Shown here: positions 35,408 to 46,708 of the stretch, piece by piece
Numbering within the stretch: the stretch's first letter is position 1
Layout: each line of letters opens with the position of its first letter
Source of the DNA: Bradyrhizobium sediminis
Lineage (GTDB): Bacteria > Pseudomonadota > Alphaproteobacteria > Rhizobiales > Xanthobacteraceae
NCBI RefSeq assembly: GCF_018736105.1
Contig: NZ_CP076135.1
Span: forward strand, 558,001 to 622,000
Reading direction: 5' to 3'
Length of the DNA: 64,000 nucleotides
The notes under the pieces: model-generated
Database searches by the model: none
What the model saw: the letters and a program-made list of their open reading frames with translations, nothing else
Told to the model about the DNA's origin: nothing
Program-made: the position numbers and the translations under genes

Positions 35408-37009
35408 ATGACCAATCTCGCAGCCACCGGCGGCGTGCCGGGACCGGGCCGCATCGGGCGGGTGGCGATCGGCGATCTCCTGAAACGCGCCGCGGCGCGT
35501 TTTCCGGACCGGGTCGCGCTGACCGACGGCGCGCGGCGCGTGACCTTCACCGAGCTCGAGCGCGACGCCAATCGGTTTGCCAATTACCTGGTGGCGAGGG
35601 GTCTCAAGCCCGGCGAGAAGATCTCCACCATCAACAACAATTCGGTCGAATTCGTCAAAGCGCTGTTCGGCATCCATCGCGCCGGCCTGGTCTGGGTGCC
35701 CATCAACACCATGCTCGGCCCGGCCGACATGGATTACATCCTCGATCATGCCGGGGTAGGCTTCGCGCTGATCGACGACAACCTGCATGCGCAAGGAGAT
35801 CGGCGCGCAGCGCTGCAGAAGCGCGGCACGGACCTGATCGCGGTCGACCTCGCCGGCACCGCCGCCGCACAGGGTCTGCAGGATTTCAACGATCTCCTGA
35901 AAGGCCAGCCCGAGATCGAGCCCGATATCGAGATCAACGATCGCGATCTCGCCATGATCATCTACACCTCGGGCACCACCTCGCGCCCGAAGGGCGCGAT
36001 GCATTGCCATCTCGCGGTGGTGATGGCGGTGATGAGCAACTGTGTCGAGATGCATCTCGACCGCACCGACGGCATCACCGGGCAATTCCCGCTGTTCCAT
36101 TGTGCGGGCCATGTGCTGCTCCTGAGTTACCTCTCGGTCGGCGGGCGCATGGCGCTGATGCGCGGCTTCGATCCGGTGGTCTGCATGGAAGCCATCGTGC
36201 GCGACAAGCTAACCGTCTTCGTCGGGCTGTCGCTGATGTATCAGGCTATCCTCGATCACCCCCGCCGCAGGGAATACGATCTCTCGGGCTTGCGCACCTG
36301 CATCTACACCATGGCGCCGATGGGTCGCCCGCTGCTGGAGCGCGCCATGGCGGACCTCTGTCCGAACTTCGTTCTGTCGAGCGGCCAGACCGAGATGTAT
36401 CCGGCCACCACGATGTCGCGGCCGGAGGTGCAGCTCAACCGCTTCGGCAACTACTGGGGCGAATCGCTGATCGTGAACGAAACCGCGATCATGGACGACG
36501 ACGGCAATCTGTTGCCGCGCGGCCAGGCCGGCGAACTCGTGCATCGCGGACCCAATGTGATGATGGGCTATTACAAGGATCCGAAGGCGACCGAAGAGGC
36601 GCGCAAGTTCGGCTGGCACCACACCGGCGATCTCGCGGTCATCGACGAGAACGGCGAGGTGCTGTTCCTCGACCGCAAGAAGGACATGATCAAGTCCGGC
36701 GGCGAGAACATCGCTTCCGTCAAGATCGAGGAGACGCTGCTTGCCCATCCCGCGGTGCAGAACGCCGCCGTGGTCGGCCTGCCGCATCCGCAATGGGGCG
36801 AGGCGGTGTCGGCCTTCGTCAAGTTGAAGCCGGGGGCTGTCGCCGACGAGGCCGCAATAGCCGAGCATTGCCGCAAGCATCTCGGCGGCTTCCAGGTGCC
36901 GAAATTCATCAAGATCGTCGATGAAATGCCGATGACGGCGACCGGCAAATTGCGCAAGGTCGAACTGCGGCAGGCTTACAGCGAGCATTTTGCGAAGAAG
37001 AGTGCTTAG
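35408..37009 (+). CDS. Acyl-CoA synthetase (AMP-binding)
   Basis: 533-residue ANL ligase. The motifs are MIIYTSGTTSRPKGAMHCHL, SGQTEMYPATT (A5), WHHTGDLAVIDENGEV (A7), DRKKDMIKSGGENIAS (A8) and the C-terminal MTATGKLRK lysine. The start is the ATG at 35408 with GAGGGAGC upstream. It lies upstream of the carboxylase pair, so it may activate the acid that is later carboxylated as a CoA ester; geranyl-like or isovalerate-like acids are possible, but this is inference. Confidence 0.92.
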   Translation: MTNLAATGGVPGPGRIGRVAIGDLLKRAAARFPDRVALTDGARRVTFTELERDANRFANYLVARGLKPGEKISTINNNSVEFVKALFGIHRAGLVWVPINTMLGPADMDYILDHAGVGFALIDDNLHAQGDRRAALQKRGTDLIAVDLAGTAAAQGLQDFNDLLKGQPEIEPDIEINDRDLAMIIYTSGTTSRPKGAMHCHLAVVMAVMSNCVEMHLDRTDGITGQFPLFHCAGHVLLLSYLSVGGRMALMRGFDPVVCMEAIVRDKLTVFVGLSLMYQAILDHPRRREYDLSGLRTCIYTMAPMGRPLLERAMADLCPNFVLSSGQTEMYPATTMSRPEVQLNRFGNYWGESLIVNETAIMDDDGNLLPRGQAGELVHRGPNVMMGYYKDPKATEEARKFGWHHTGDLAVIDENGEVLFLDRKKDMIKSGGENIASVKIEETLLAHPAVQNAAVVGLPHPQWGEAVSAFVKLKPGAVADEAAIAEHCRKHLGGFQVPKFIKIVDEMPMTATGKLRKVELRQAYSEHFAKKSA

Positions 37010-37029
37010 TGAGGAACAGCATCACTTGT

Positions 37030-37124
37030 CGTCATTCCGGGGCGCGCGTCAGCGCGAACCCGGAATCTCGAGCTAATCATCTCTGGATTCCGGGTTCAGC
37101 CCTGCGGGCTTCCCCGGAATGACG
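37030..37124. repeat. CGTCATTCCGGGG hairpin repeat
   Basis: Inverted repeat running from CGTCATTCCGG to CCGGAATGACG with inner arms (AACCCGGAATC / GATTCCGGGTT). It lies between the ligase gene and the carboxylase beta-subunit gene. Confidence 0.85.
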
Positions 37125-37148
37125 GGGCAACAGGAATGATCGACATCC

Positions 37149-38765
37149 ATGGCCGTCATTGAATCGACCATCGCCACGGGCAGCGCTGCCTACAAGGCCA
37201 ACCGCGAAGGCATGCTGGCGCTGATTGCGCGGATGCGCAGCCTCGAGGAGCGGGCGCGCACCGCCTCGGCCGCCGCCAAGGACCGCTTTCACAAGCGCGG
37301 GCAGTTGCTGCCGCGCGAGCGGGTGGCGCTGGTGCTCGATCCCGGCACGCCGTTCATCGAGCTGTCGACGCTGGCCGGTTACATGTTCGACGTGCCCGAT
37401 GCCGCCAGGAGCGTTCCCGGCGGCGGCCTGATCGCGGGCATCGGCTTCGTCGCCGGCATCCGCTGCATGGTCTCAGCCAATGATTCCGGCATCGATGCCG
37501 GCGCGTTGCAGCCGTTCGGCCTCGACAAGACCTTGCGGGTGCAGGAACTGGCGCTGGAGAACAAGCTGCCTTTCGTGCAGCTGGTCGAGAGCGCCGGCGC
37601 CAACCTGTTGCGCTACCGGGTCGAGGATTTCGTCCGCGGCGGCAACATCTTCCGCAACCTGGCGCGGCTGTCGGCGGCAGGCCTGCCGGTGGTCACGGTC
37701 ACCCACGGCTCATCGACCGCGGGCGGCGCCTACCAGACCGGCCTGTCCGATTACATCGTGATGGTGCGCGGCCGTACCCGCGCGTTCCTGGCAGGGCCGC
37801 CGCTGCTGAAGGCGGCGACCGGAGAGATCGCCACCGAGGAAGAACTCGGCGGCGCCGAGATGCACACCAGCATTTCCGGGCTCGGCGATTATCTGGCCGA
37901 GGACGACCGCGATGCGCTGCGCATCGCGCGCGACATCATGGCCAATCTGCAATGGGACCGGCCGGCCCCGGACCAGACCTCGCACCGTCCGCCGCGCCAC
38001 GATCCCGAGGAACTGCTCGGCATCATGCCGATGGATCACAAGCGGCCGGTCGACATGCGCCAGGCGATCGCCCGGTTCATCGACGATTCCGACTTCACCG
38101 AGTTCGGCGCCAATTACGGCCCCGCCACCGTGTGCGGCCACGCCCGTATCGAAGGTCAGGCCATCGGCATCATCACCAACAACGGCCCGCTCGATGTTCC
38201 CGGCGCCAACAAGGCCACGCATTTCATCCAGGCTTGTTGCCAGTCGCGCACCCCGCTGCTCTATCTCAACAACACCACCGGCTACATGGTAGGCCGAGCC
38301 TATGAAGAGGCCGGCATGATCAAGCACGGCTCCAAGATGATCCAGGCGGTGACCTCGGCCACCGTGCCGCAGATCACGATCTATTGCGGCGCGTCGTTCG
38401 GCGCCGGCAATTACGGCATGTGCGGCCGCGGCTTCCATCCGCGCTTCTGCTTCTCGTGGCCGAATGCCAAGACCGCGGTCATGGGCGGCGAGCAGGCCGC
38501 CGAAACCATGGCGATCGTCACGGAAGCCGCCGCCATCAGGCGCGGCAAGCCGATCGAGAAGGAAAAGATCGAGGCGATGAAGGCGCAGATAACGGGCGTG
38601 TTCGACGGCCAGATGGACGTGTTCTCGACCAGCGCGCGGGTGCTCGACGACGGTGTCATCGATCCGCGCGACACCCGCAAGGTACTGGCCGAGGTGCTGG
38701 CGATCTGCCGCGAGGCTGAGGCGCGAGAGCCCCAGCGCATGCAGTTTTCGGTCGCGCGGCCATGA
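37149..38765 (+). CDS. Acyl-CoA carboxylase, carboxyltransferase (beta) subunit
   Basis: 538-residue biotin-dependent carboxyltransferase of the MccB/AtuC (methylcrotonyl-/geranyl-CoA) group. It has an N-domain [17 protein letters not shown], an oxyanion region [20 protein letters not shown], and a C-domain [20 protein letters not shown] and [20 protein letters not shown]. Its stop overlaps the start of the biotin carboxylase gene by 4 bases (ATGA), so the two subunits are translationally coupled. The exact CoA substrate is not resolved by eye. Confidence 0.93.
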   Translation: MAVIESTIATGSAAYKANREGMLALIARMRSLEERARTASAAAKDRFHKRGQLLPRERVALVLDPGTPFIELSTLAGYMFDVPDAARSVPGGGLIAGIGFVAGIRCMVSANDSGIDAGALQPFGLDKTLRVQELALENKLPFVQLVESAGANLLRYRVEDFVRGGNIFRNLARLSAAGLPVVTVTHGSSTAGGAYQTGLSDYIVMVRGRTRAFLAGPPLLKAATGEIATEEELGGAEMHTSISGLGDYLAEDDRDALRIARDIMANLQWDRPAPDQTSHRPPRHDPEELLGIMPMDHKRPVDMRQAIARFIDDSDFTEFGANYGPATVCGHARIEGQAIGIITNNGPLDVPGANKATHFIQACCQSRTPLLYLNNTTGYMVGRAYEEAGMIKHGSKMIQAVTSATVPQITIYCGASFGAGNYGMCGRGFHPRFCFSWPNAKTAVMGGEQAAETMAIVTEAAAIRRGKPIEKEKIEAMKAQITGVFDGQMDVFSTSARVLDDGVIDPRDTRKVLAEVLAICREAEAREPQRMQFSVARP

Positions 38766-40744
38766 ATAATGCCCAGATGAAGAAGACGCCGTTCCACAAG
38801 ATCCTGATCGCCAATCGCGGCGAGATCGCACTGCGGATCATGCGCACCGCCCGCCGCCTCGGCCATGGCGTGGTGGCTGTTTATTCCGACGCCGACCGCG
38901 AGGCGTTGCATGTGCGCGAAGCGGATCAGGCCATCTGCATCGGCGAGGCGCTGCCGGCGCAATCCTATTTGCGGATCGAGGCTGCTATCGCGGCGGCCAA
39001 GGCCAGCGGCGCCGACGCGGTTCATCCCGGCTATGGCTTTCTCGCCGAGAACGAGGATTTCGCGCAGGCCTGCCGCGATGCCGGATTGGTGTTCATCGGG
39101 CCGTCGCCGGAAGCCATCAAGGCGATGGGCAACAAGGCCGGCGCCAAGGACATCATGCAGGCGGCGGGCGTGCCCTGCGTGCCCGGCTATCAGGGCGCCG
39201 ACCAGGGCGACGGCGCGATGTTCGCCGAAGCCGAGCGGATCGGTTTTCCCGTCATGATCAAGGCCGTCGCCGGCGGCGGCGGGCGCGGCATGCGGCTGGT
39301 CACGGACGCCGCAATGTTTCTCGATACGTTGCGCAGCGCGCGGTCCGAGGCACAAGGCGCGTTCGGCGATCCGACCGTGATCCTGGAACGGGCCATCGCC
39401 GATCCTCGCCACATCGAGATCCAGGTGTTCGGCGATCGTCATGGCAACGCCATCCATCTCGGCGAGCGCGACTGTTCGGTGCAGCGGCGGCACCAGAAGC
39501 TGATCGAGGAGGCGCCGTCGCCGGCGGTGTCAGCGGAATTGCGGGCGCGGATGGGTGCGGTCGCGGTGGCCGCAGTCAAGTCGATCGGCTACGAGGGTGC
39601 GGGCACGCTGGAGTTCCTGCTCGACCGTAGCGGCGAATTCTATTTCATGGAAATGAACACGCGGCTGCAGGTCGAGCATCCCGTCACCGAGGCGATCACC
39701 GGGCTCGATCTGGTCGAGCTGCAATTGCGGGTCGCCGGCGGCGAACCGCTGGGGCTCAAGCAGGACGACATCCAATTCTCCGGCCACGCCATCGAGGTGC
39801 GGCTGTGTTCGGAGGATGCCGGCCACGACTTCATGCCGCAATCCGGCCGGATGGCGCTGTGGCAGATGCCGGACGGCATCCGCGTCGAGCACGCGCTGCA
39901 ATCCGGCTCCGAGATTCCGCCGTTCTACGATTCGATGATCGCCAAGCTGATCAGCCGAGGGGAAAGCCGCGACCAGGCGCGGGGCAAGCTGATTTGCGGT
40001 CTCGCGCAGGTCGCGGCGTTCGGCGTCACCACCAATCAGGGATTTCTGATCGACTGCCTGCGGCATCCCGTCTTTGCCGGGGGCGAGGCGACCACCGCGT
40101 TCATCGGAGAGCATCGCGACGAACTGTTGGCGGGACCAAAGGATCCGTCTTCCGAGGCGGCGCTGGCGGCGTTGCTGCTCTACGTAACCGCCCCTGACGC
40201 GCCGCCGTGGCGCAAGGGCCGGACACTGGCGACCGCGTTTCCGCTTCCCGTCCGTCTCGAACTCGACCATGGCAGCTATGATCTCGAAGTCGTGCGCGAG
40301 CGCGACGGCGGCTATGTCGCGAGCCTCGGCGGCGAAGCGCATCGGTTCGAGATCGACGAACTCGGCGGCGATACCATCCGCTTCCGCAGCAACGATGTGA
40401 TGGAGACCGCGAAGTTCCTGCGCAACGACGACCGGCTCTATTTTCTGCACCGGGGTACTACAATCGCGGTGCGCGATCTCACTTTGGCCGCGCCGGCGAC
40501 GGCGGCGGCAACCGGCGGCGACGGCAAGGTCCGCGCCGCGATGAACGGACGCGTGGTCGCGGTGCTGGTCAAGCCGGGCGACAAGGTCGCGGCCGGCCAG
40601 CCCGTGATGACGCTGGAAGCGATGAAGATGGAGCATGTGCACACCGCGGGCATCGCGGGCACCATCTCCGCGATCGATGTCGCGGAGGGCGAGCAGGTGA
40701 CGACGGGGAAGATTGTCGTCGAGATCGAGGCGGCAGCAACATAG
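38762..40744 (+). CDS. Acyl-CoA carboxylase, biotin carboxylase/biotin carrier (alpha) subunit
   Basis: 660-residue alpha subunit. The biotin carboxylase domain (about residues 8-450) has ILIANRGEIALRIMRTARRL, the glycine-rich ATP loop VAGGGGRGM and EMNTRLQVEHPVTE. A middle domain follows, then the C-terminal biotinyl domain with EAMKMEH (biotinylated Lys about residue 622). With the beta subunit it forms an alpha6beta6-type carboxylase like MCC, geranyl-CoA carboxylase or propionyl-CoA carboxylase. No enoyl-CoA hydratase or HMG-CoA lyase gene is in this window to settle which. Confidence 0.94.
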   Translation: MNNAQMKKTPFHKILIANRGEIALRIMRTARRLGHGVVAVYSDADREALHVREADQAICIGEALPAQSYLRIEAAIAAAKASGADAVHPGYGFLAENEDFAQACRDAGLVFIGPSPEAIKAMGNKAGAKDIMQAAGVPCVPGYQGADQGDGAMFAEAERIGFPVMIKAVAGGGGRGMRLVTDAAMFLDTLRSARSEAQGAFGDPTVILERAIADPRHIEIQVFGDRHGNAIHLGERDCSVQRRHQKLIEEAPSPAVSAELRARMGAVAVAAVKSIGYEGAGTLEFLLDRSGEFYFMEMNTRLQVEHPVTEAITGLDLVELQLRVAGGEPLGLKQDDIQFSGHAIEVRLCSEDAGHDFMPQSGRMALWQMPDGIRVEHALQSGSEIPPFYDSMIAKLISRGESRDQARGKLICGLAQVAAFGVTTNQGFLIDCLRHPVFAGGEATTAFIGEHRDELLAGPKDPSSEAALAALLLYVTAPDAPPWRKGRTLATAFPLPVRLELDHGSYDLEVVRERDGGYVASLGGEAHRFEIDELGGDTIRFRSNDVMETAKFLRNDDRLYFLHRGTTIAVRDLTLAAPATAAATGGDGKVRAAMNGRVVAVLVKPGDKVAAGQPVMTLEAMKMEHVHTAGIAGTISAIDVAEGEQVTTGKIVVEIEAAAT

Positions 40745-40749
40745 TTCTC

Positions 40750-40891
40750 CGTCGTCCCGGCCAAGCGAGCATCGCGAGCGCCGAGCCGGGATCCATACCG
40801 CGTGATTTATCGATTTTGGAAAGCCGCTCGACGACCTGTCGTAACCACGAAGGCCGGTGGTTATGGGTCCCGGCTCAAGGCCGGGACGACG
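40750..40891. repeat. Paired GTCGTCCCGG hairpin repeat, second copy
   Basis: Left arm CGTCGTCCCGGCC at 40750, right arm ending GGCCGGGACGACG at 40891, with an insertion in the left arm relative to 25070-25216. It lies between the convergent carboxylase and ABC ATPase genes and its right arm runs into the ATPase gene's 3' end. Confidence 0.75.
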
Positions 40892-41893
40892 TTGATAGAA
40901 CGATTTCAGCCTCTCGCCCCGTGCCCTCATTGAGGAAACACGCCACCTGGTGCTTGGTCCCGGCTTCCGCCAGCACGGGCCGTTCGACCTTGCAGCGATC
41001 CATCACGTAGCGGCAGCGGGTGTGGAAGGCGCAGCCGGAGGGCGGATTGATCGGGCTCGGCACGTCGCCGTCGATCAGCGGCTTCAACCGCTTCGTCTTG
41101 GGATTGGCCACCGGAACCGATGACAGCAAGGCCTGGGTATACGGATGGCGCGGGTTGGCGAACAGCTCGGCTTTTTCGGCTACTTCGACGATGCGGCCGA
41201 GATACATCACGGCAACGCGGTGGCTGATATGGGCGACCACGGCGAGGTCGTGGGCGATGAACAGATAGGAAAAGCCGTGCTTGCGCTGCAGGTCGATCAG
41301 GAGATTGATCACCTGGGCCTGGATCGAGACGTCGAGCGCCGATACCGGCTCGTCGCATACGATCAGGCTTGGTCCGAGCGACAGTGCGCGGGCGATGCAG
41401 ATGCGCTGCCGTTGCCCGCCGGAGAACTGGTGCGGATAGTTCTTCATCTGGTCCGGTCTCAAGCCGACCTGCTGGAACAGTTCGGCGACCCGTTCCTGCT
41501 TCTGGCGGCCCGACGCCAGCCCGTGCACGCTGAGCGGCTCGCCGACGATATCGCCGGCCGTCATGCGCGGGTTCAGCGATGCGAACGGGTCCTGGAACAC
41601 GATCTGCATCGAACGCCGGTGCGGACGTAGGTCCGTCTTGCCGAGGTGGGTAACATCGACGCCATTGAGGCGGATGCTGCCGCTGGTCGGCTCGACCAGC
41701 CGCAGCACGCTGCGCGCCACCGTCGATTTGCCGCATCCGGATTCGCCGACCATCCCCAGCGTTTCGCCGACCCCGACCGAAAAGCTGACGCCGTCGACGG
41801 CATGCACCGTGCCGACGCGGCGGCGCAGGATACCGCCCCGCACCGCGTAATGCTTGACGAGGTCGGTGACCTCGAGCAGGGGACGCGCATCGG

Positions 41894-41897
<4 letters not shown>
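40875..41897 (-). CDS. Peptide/nickel-type ABC importer ATPase (DppF/OppF-like)
   Basis: 340-residue ATPase. Walker A is [16 protein letters not shown], the signature [17 protein letters not shown], Walker [13 protein letters not shown]. The C-terminal cysteine-containing oligopeptide-transporter domain has [20 protein letters not shown] start at the ATG at 41897, which overlaps the upstream ATPase stop by 4 bases; the long open frame to 42377 is an antisense-type extension. It is the last gene of the five-gene operon. Confidence 0.93.
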
Positions 41898-42906
<1,009 letters not shown>

Positions 42907-42907
<1 letters not shown>

Positions 42908-43800
42908 CAGCCGCGCTGCCTCGGATCGAGAATGTCGCGCAGCGCGTCGCCGAACAGATTGGTGCCGAACACCGCGAGGCTGATGGCGATTCCCGGGAAG
43001 ATCACCAGCCACGGCGCGGTGCGGACATATTCCGCCGCCGATTCGGACAGCATGCGTCCCCACGACGGGTAGGGTTCGGGAATACCGAGGCCGAGAAACG
43101 ACAGCGAGGCCTCGGTGAGGATGGTGGAACCGAGCTGTGCGGTGGCCAGCACGATCAGCGGCGCCAGCGTGTTGGGCAGCACATGGCGTATCGCGATGCG
43201 TGTTTCGCTCATCCCGATCGATTTGGCGGCTTCGACGAACGGCAGCTCGCGCAGCGCCAGCGTATTGGCGCGGATCACGCGGGAAACGGTCGGGATCAGC
43301 GGGATCGCGATCGCGAGGATCACGTTGGGAAGCGACGGTCCCAGCGCCGCCGTCATGACGAGGGCGAGAACCAGGAGTGGCAGGGCCTGCAGGATGTCGG
43401 TCACCCGCTGGAACACCAGATCGACCCAGCCCGACAAATAGCCGGACACGAGCCCGACCAGTACGCCGATCGACGATCCCAGCGCCGTCGAGCCGATACC
43501 CACGGCGAGCGATATGCGCGCGCCGTGTACGATCCGGCTCCAGACGTCGCGGCCGAACGAGTCGGTTCCCAGCCAGTGCTGCGCGCTGGGGGCCGCCAGG
43601 CGATGCGCGGAATCGACGCTGAGCGGATCAAAGCGGCAGATCAGGTCGGCCGCCGCCGCCACCCACACGAATGTCAGCATGATGAACAGGCCGATGGTGC
43701 CGAGCAGGTACCGCTGCCCGAGGAACGCCAGCCGGCGCCAGCCATGCGTCGCGTGGGCGCCGGCCCGCCTCAGTTCGCTGTCGTAGTTGATCACGGCCAA
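42907..43800 (-). CDS. Peptide/nickel-type ABC importer permease (DppC-like)
   Basis: 297-residue inner-membrane permease. It has an N-terminal transmembrane segment ([20 protein letters not shown]), the periplasmic [20 protein letters not shown] motif typical of DppC/OppC, and the cytoplasmic EAA loop [21 protein letters not shown] choose TTG at 43800 because GGAG lies 7 bases upstream; GTG at 43794 is the alternative. The much longer open frame to 44568 overlaps dppB and is not coding. Confidence 0.9.
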
Positions 43801-43826
43801 GCGGCGTCTCCAAATCTTCCCAAAAG

Positions 43827-44774
43827 TCAGTCGGTATACCGGATGCGTGGATCGATCGCGGCGTAGAGCATGTCGACGGTGAAGTTGGCGACCACGACCA
43901 CGACCGCGATCAGCATCACGAGGTTCTGCACGATCGGATAGTCGCGCCAGCGCAGCGCCTCGACCAGGAAGCGGGCGACGCCGGGAATATTGAATACTGT
44001 TTCGGTGACGATCAATCCGCCGATCAGGAACGCGGCCTCGATGCCGATCACGGTGATGACAGGAAGGATGGCGTTCTTGAGCGCGTGATGATAGTTCACC
44101 GCCGTTTCGGAAGCGCCCTTGGCGCGCGCGGTGCGGATGTAATCCTGCCGCAGGATTTCGAGCATCGAGGAGCGGGTAATTCGCATGGTCAGCGCGGCGC
44201 TGCGAAAGCCGACCGCCATCGCCGGCACGCAATAGATCGCGAAGGCCTCGGTCCACGTTGCCGGGTTCGGGTTGAAGATCGGCATCGATCCGAACAGCGA
44301 GACCGACGCCATCAGGATCAACAGGCCGAGCCAGAATGACGGCAGCGACAGGCCGCTCAGGCTGACGACGCGCAGGGCATAATCGAGCCGCGTGCCCTGA
44401 TGGACCGCGCTGATGACGCCCAAGGGAATGCCGATCGAGGCGGAGAACAACAGCGCGAGGCCGGCCAGCCGCGCGGTGATCGGAATTCGCGGCAGGATCT
44501 CCTGCAGCGCCGGCTTCTCGGAAACGTAGGAGTAGCCGAGGTCGCCATGCAGAAGCCCGCCGATCCACTGCAGATACTGCACTGCAATCGGCTGGCTGAG
44601 GCCGAGCTCTTTTTCCAGGTTGGCCTTGTCGGCCTGGTCGACGAATCCCGCGGCGTCAAACAGGATGTCGACGATATTGCCCGGCACGACGCGCAGCAGC
44701 ACGAAGATGATGACCGAGATCCCGAACAGGGTCACGAGCATCAAGGCGAGGCGCCGCACGATATAAGCAAACAA
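43827..44774 (-). CDS. Peptide/nickel-type ABC importer permease (DppB-like)
   Basis: 315-residue inner-membrane permease of the DppB/OppB type. Transmembrane segment 1 is LALMLVTLFGISVIIFVLLR, followed by VVPGN (the DppB RxxPG motif). The cytoplasmic EAA loop is YIRTARAKGASETAVNYHHALKN, which I read in parts. The C-terminal segment ends AIDPRIRYTD. It follows the binding-protein gene by about 60 bases and precedes dppC by 26 bases. Confidence 0.93.
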   Translation of the reverse strand: MFAYIVRRLALMLVTLFGISVIIFVLLRVVPGNIVDILFDAAGFVDQADKANLEKELGLSQPIAVQYLQWIGGLLHGDLGYSYVSEKPALQEILPRIPITARLAGLALLFSASIGIPLGVISAVHQGTRLDYALRVVSLSGLSLPSFWLGLLILMASVSLFGSMPIFNPNPATWTEAFAIYCVPAMAVGFRSAALTMRITRSSMLEILRQDYIRTARAKGASETAVNYHHALKNAILPVITVIGIEAAFLIGGLIVTETVFNIPGVARFLVEALRWRDYPIVQNLVMLIAVVVVVANFTVDMLYAAIDPRIRYTD

Positions 44775-44834
44775 CCTGGCTGCTCCTGTTAACGCGTATG
44801 AGTGGCTGCCAGCTTCTTCCGCTGACGGCGGATG

Positions 44835-46430
44835 CTACTTGTCCATCCACACATCCTCGTAGCGGTAGCCATTGTAGGAGCTGTTCACCATGATGGTGAT
44901 GCCCTTGACATAGGGCTGCCAGCACGAACCGGCGTGGCTGTGGTAGACAATGGGACGGGCGACGTCCTCCTGAAGCTTCTTGTCGATTTCCCAGACCAGT
45001 TTCTTGCGCTTGGCGGCGTCGGCCTCCTGGGATTGCTGGTCGATCAGCTTCTCGATGTCCTTGTTGCAATAGTTGGTGTAGTTCCGCTCCGAACCGCAGG
45101 AATAGTTCTCGTAGAACGACTGGTCGGGATCGTCGACGGCATTGCCGGTCAGGTTGAGGCCGAGCGAATAGTCCTTGCGCGCGACTTTCGAGAACCAGTT
45201 GGCGGTCTCGACCACGTCAAGCTCGCCATCGATATAGATGCCCTTGAGCTGATCGATCAGGATCACGGCGGGGTCGCGATACTCGGCTATATTGCGCGTC
45301 GAGACCTTGACCGCGAGATGCTTGTCCGGGCCGTAGCCCGCCTTTTGCATCAGTTTTCGGGCTTCCTCGCGGTTGGCGTTCACGTCGGGGCCGTAGCCCG
45401 GTATCGTCTCCAGCATTTCCTTCGGCATGCCCCACAACCCCCCCGGCGCGGGAAGCATGGTGCCGCCGATATCGGCCTGACCCTGGAACATGATCGAAAT
45501 GAACGCCTTGCGATCGAGTGCCAGCGCCATCGCACGCCGAATGTCCAGATTGTCGAACGGCGGCGACGACGAGTTGACAATGATATTGGTGCTGACATTG
45601 ACCGGCTCGACCACGCATACCGCGTTCGGCGCCTGCGTTTTGACGTCCTTGAGAAGCGGGATCGATATCCCGGTCGGAAATGTCATATCGAACTTCCCGG
45701 CAATGAAGGCGAGAATGGCGGTCGACCGGTTGGTAATGATGGTGTACTCGATGCCGTCGAGATGCGGCAGGCCCTTCTTCCAGTAATCCGGATTGCGGGT
45801 GATCTTGATCGATTCGTTGGCCTTGAACTCGACGAACTTGAACGGACCGGTGCCGATAGGCTTGGTGCGCATGTCGCCGGGCGAAACATGGCAGGGATAA
45901 ACCGGCGTATAGCCCGAGGCCAGCAACGCCAGCAGCGCCGGTTGCGGCCGCTTCAGGTTGAACGCGACCTCGAAGTCGCCGTTCGGCGTGATGTCGGCAA
46001 CCTGATTGTACCAGGATTTGCGGGGGTTCTTGCGGAACTTCTGCTCGGACTTGCCCATCAGCATGTCGAATGTGCATTTGACGTCGGCGGACGTGAAAGG
46101 CTTGCCGTCGTGCCATTTGACGCCCTGCCTGAGCTTGAAATTGAGCGTCTTGCCGCCGTTGACCCAGGCCCAACTCTCCGCGAGATCGGGGACGATCGAC
46201 TCCAGGCTGTTCTGCTTCACGTCCTGCTTGTACATGACGAGGTTGTTGAAAATGGGCATAAAGGGAATGTTGACTGAGTAGGTAGCCTCCTCGTGGATCG
46301 AGGCGCTGGCCGGACTGTCGCGGTGATAGACCTTCAGGATGCCGCCCTGCTTCGGCTCTCCAGCGAGCGCAGAACCAGAGACAGTCAGCAACGACGTCAC
46401 GACGGCAGCAAGCGCACGCACGCTCCGCAT
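44835..46430 (-). CDS. Peptide/nickel-type ABC importer substrate-binding protein
   Basis: 531-residue family 5 extracellular binding protein. The start is the ATG at 46430 with a strong GAGGGAGGGGAA upstream, giving a signal peptide MRSVRALAAVVTSLLTVSGS ending ALA. The mature protein has the family signature in DLAESWAWVNGGKTLNFKLR and VKWHDGKPFTSADVKCTFD. It heads the operon binding protein-permease-permease-ATPase-ATPase. The ligand could be a peptide, an opine-like compound or another small polar molecule; it is not decidable by eye. Confidence 0.93.
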   Translation of the reverse strand: MRSVRALAAVVTSLLTVSGSALAGEPKQGGILKVYHRDSPASASIHEEATYSVNIPFMPIFNNLVMYKQDVKQNSLESIVPDLAESWAWVNGGKTLNFKLRQGVKWHDGKPFTSADVKCTFDMLMGKSEQKFRKNPRKSWYNQVADITPNGDFEVAFNLKRPQPALLALLASGYTPVYPCHVSPGDMRTKPIGTGPFKFVEFKANESIKITRNPDYWKKGLPHLDGIEYTIITNRSTAILAFIAGKFDMTFPTGISIPLLKDVKTQAPNAVCVVEPVNVSTNIIVNSSSPPFDNLDIRRAMALALDRKAFISIMFQGQADIGGTMLPAPGGLWGMPKEMLETIPGYGPDVNANREEARKLMQKAGYGPDKHLAVKVSTRNIAEYRDPAVILIDQLKGIYIDGELDVVETANWFSKVARKDYSLGLNLTGNAVDDPDQSFYENYSCGSERNYTNYCNKDIEKLIDQQSQEADAAKRKKLVWEIDKKLQEDVARPIVYHSHAGSCWQPYVKGITIMVNSSYNGYRYEDVWMDK

Positions 46431-46617
46431 GTTCCCCTCCCTCATATTTCAGCCTCATCGGGCCGATTGCGCGGGAGGTTACCCATGACGGTGCGTCCAC
46501 GCAACCGGCAAGGCCGGGGCGGGCATCGATCCTTCGGATTAGATGTAATTCCGCGCGGCGGCTAAATCGATGGCGGGGCCATTGGTGCAGCGCGCAAGCG
46601 GGGTTGACCTGCCGGAG

Positions 46618-46689
46618 CCGGTCAAACCTCCAGTTTGTCGCCGCCCTTGAGGTCGAGAATCTCGCGGGCGTCGTCCGGGGGCGCCACTT
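46618..46689 (-). repeat. Direct repeat A: remnant of a BKACE gene 3' end
   Basis: 72 bases that match 50035-50106 in the same orientation with about 4 mismatches. In the minus frame it encodes the last 20 residues APPDDAREILDLKGGDKLEV plus stop, versus ATPDEAREILDLKGGDKLEV in the intact gene. The rest of the gene is absent here. It bounds the left side of the HD-GYP/PilZ/XRE block. Confidence 0.85.
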
Positions 46690-46708
46690 GCGATCCGACC
46701 CGATCTCT

